A DNA stretch of 64,000 nt from Methanomassiliicoccaceae archaeon (GTDB taxonomy: Archaea; Thermoplasmatota; Thermoplasmata; Methanomassiliicoccales; Methanomethylophilaceae). The position numbers and the translations under genes are program-made. Below are positions 63,059 through 64,000 of the stretch, in pieces. How positions within the stretch are numbered: position 1 is the stretch's first letter; each line of letters opens with the position of its first letter. The DNA lies in assembly GCA_034928305.1 (NCBI GenBank), contig JAYFOZ010000002.1, forward strand, positions 434,001 to 498,000, written 5' to 3'. The notes beneath the pieces were generated by a model, which was not told where the DNA came from, did not search any database, and saw only the letters and a program-made list of their open reading frames with translations.

Positions 63059-63245
63059 CTTCGCCTGTTTTTGGATCCACGATAGTAATGTAGATCCTTT
63101 TTCCGTCGAAGTGTGCATAAACAATTTTTTTATTTATGAGGCCCGATTCAGTTGTAGATACAGTACATTTTTTAAACTGATTTAATTCGAGGTTCAGTTT
63201 CTTTTTTTCCAGCTTTATCGGAGATTCTAATTGCACGTCAAACAT
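63045..63245 (-). CDS. Unknown 66-residue protein, second of a small pair
   Basis: Starts at ATG 63245, overlapping the end of the preceding gene by eight bases. The product is basic and strand-rich (SPIKLEKKKLNLELNQFKKC, IVYAHFDGKRIYITIVDPKT). The frame is open further upstream only within the neighbour. With the 203-residue gene it forms a two-gene unit that faces the BREX operon. No family recognised. Confidence 0.45.
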   Translation of the reverse strand: MFDVQLESPIKLEKKKLNLELNQFKKCTVSTTESGLINKKIVYAHFDGKRIYITIVDPKTGEVTRQ

Positions 63246-63849
63246 GTCGGGCCTCCGTAATCGTAGCTTTACCGTTTTTATATACAACTGTGTACTCGAC
63301 TCCGTTTTCCGACACGATATGTATTTCACTATTCGATTCAATGGGAATTGAAAAAGAATCGACTCTTTCTGTTTTGACTAATTTGTCTTTAATGAGGGAT
63401 TTACTAGTTAAACTGGGGTACAGTCTGTATACAAGTTTGATTATCTCATCTGTACTCAAATTACGTAAATTCGAATTCAATTCAGAACAAATGGAAAAAA
63501 TACCTTTGTATTTTTTAGATGCAGCTTCAAGTATTTTTTCTCCTTCTAACGTCAATTTAGATCCTTTTGAAGATGATGAAACAGGTTTAATCAGGCCCCA
63601 ATTTCTCAATTCAGTAAGAGAATCATCTAAGTTTTCTGAAAATGGACCAAAATGATTGGCATCAAAATCAAAATCATCATCAAGGTCAGAATCTGCAATT
63701 ATCTTGTCTGCGAGAAATGCTAATTTATGGATACGTAGTGCGTGATCGATTTTATACTGACTCGAAGTGCCAATTAACATTATTGCAATAAGGGTAACAT
63801 CCGAGTAATCATCGAGTTCCACATCCTCATCCATGCGGTTGTGATACAT
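63238..63849 (-). CDS. Winged-helix/Panacea- or YwgA-like protein
   Basis: A 203-residue soluble protein. HALRIHKLAFLADKIIADSD, ANHFGPFSENLDDSLTELRN and LTLEGEKILEAASKKYKG follow the layout seen in DUF4065 (Panacea) and YwgA-like proteins: helix, GPFS-type turn, helix, wing. Some Panacea proteins are antitoxins, so with the overlapping 66-residue gene this could be a toxin-antitoxin-like or regulatory pair. The C-terminal 60 residues are unassigned. AT-rich composition. Nothing further is visible from 63850 to the window end. Confidence 0.5.
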   Translation of the reverse strand: MYHNRMDEDVELDDYSDVTLIAIMLIGTSSQYKIDHALRIHKLAFLADKIIADSDLDDDFDFDANHFGPFSENLDDSLTELRNWGLIKPVSSSSKGSKLTLEGEKILEAASKKYKGIFSICSELNSNLRNLSTDEIIKLVYRLYPSLTSKSLIKDKLVKTERVDSFSIPIESNSEIHIVSENGVEYTVVYKNGKATITEARHV

Positions 63850-64000
63850 TTCAAATAAATATTACCTGTGGTAATTTTTTGTTTCATGTTATTTCAATGT
63901 TTGTATTTCTTAGAAGTTATTTTTCTATGGAAAAAATGTGCTGGATATTTATGATAATGAGATTTTCAAAATCACATTATTGTCATCGTTCATAATCATA

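Overview
The window looks like chromosome from a Euryarchaeote of the Thermoplasmata/Methanomassiliicoccales type. The sequence shows archaeal versions of core genes: TgtA archaeosine transglycosylase, Pth2 peptidyl-tRNA hydrolase, a ThrRS with the archaeal N-terminal editing domain, a ThiD-ThiN fusion and the KEOPS subunit Pcc1. Many genes also have a TATA-like box about 25-30 bases before a start codon with little or no leader. No methanogenesis gene lies in the window, so the order-level placement is an inference from overall resemblance.

Layout. Bases 1-4500: the end of a leuCDB-pcc1 operon, facing tgtA and a small unknown gene. Bases 4594-13231: pth2, then a minus-strand thiamine cluster (thiE, thiS, thiF, thiG, thiH, tenI), thrS, a membrane-anchored FKBP-like protein and thiDN. 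Bases 13327-20896: arginine biosynthesis as two divergent operons (argG-argH against argC-argJ-argB-argD). Bases 21027-24043: a ferrous-iron uptake operon (feoA, feoA, a mini-ORF, feoB and a Cys-rich FeoB partner) behind two inverted-repeat operators of DtxR type. Bases 24922-28835: a FecB/FecCD/FecE-type ABC transporter with a nitrilase-family enzyme. Bases 29346-34408: an ACT protein, a PH-domain membrane protein, a CPA2 antiporter, an MFS transporter and an asparagine-synthetase-like enzyme.

Bases 34430-36200 are a gene graveyard, with a truncated glycosyltransferase, a P-type ATPase scrap and a second partial copy of the asparagine-synthetase gene. Bases 36311-45428 hold a nuclease-containing UvrD helicase, a UvdE endonuclease, a GyrI-like protein, a spore-photolyase-like radical SAM protein, a siroheme reductase and dapB.

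Bases 45429-64000 are an accessory island. It opens with a gene-poor stretch containing a long nested hairpin, followed by a tightly overlapping cassette around a serine recombinase. Next come a nucleotide-cyclase-like gene and a complete type 1 BREX phage-defence operon (brxA, brxB, brxC, pglX, pglZ, brxL). Three AT-rich unknown genes follow it. The most unusual points are the N-terminal Swt1-type HEPN domain (R107-x4-H112) fused to BrxL, the AT-rich replacement of the pglX specificity half, and the unknown genes beside the operon. Elsewhere, ArgJ carries a four-residue insertion at its self-cleavage site, and the thiamine cluster combines TenI, ThiE and ThiN.
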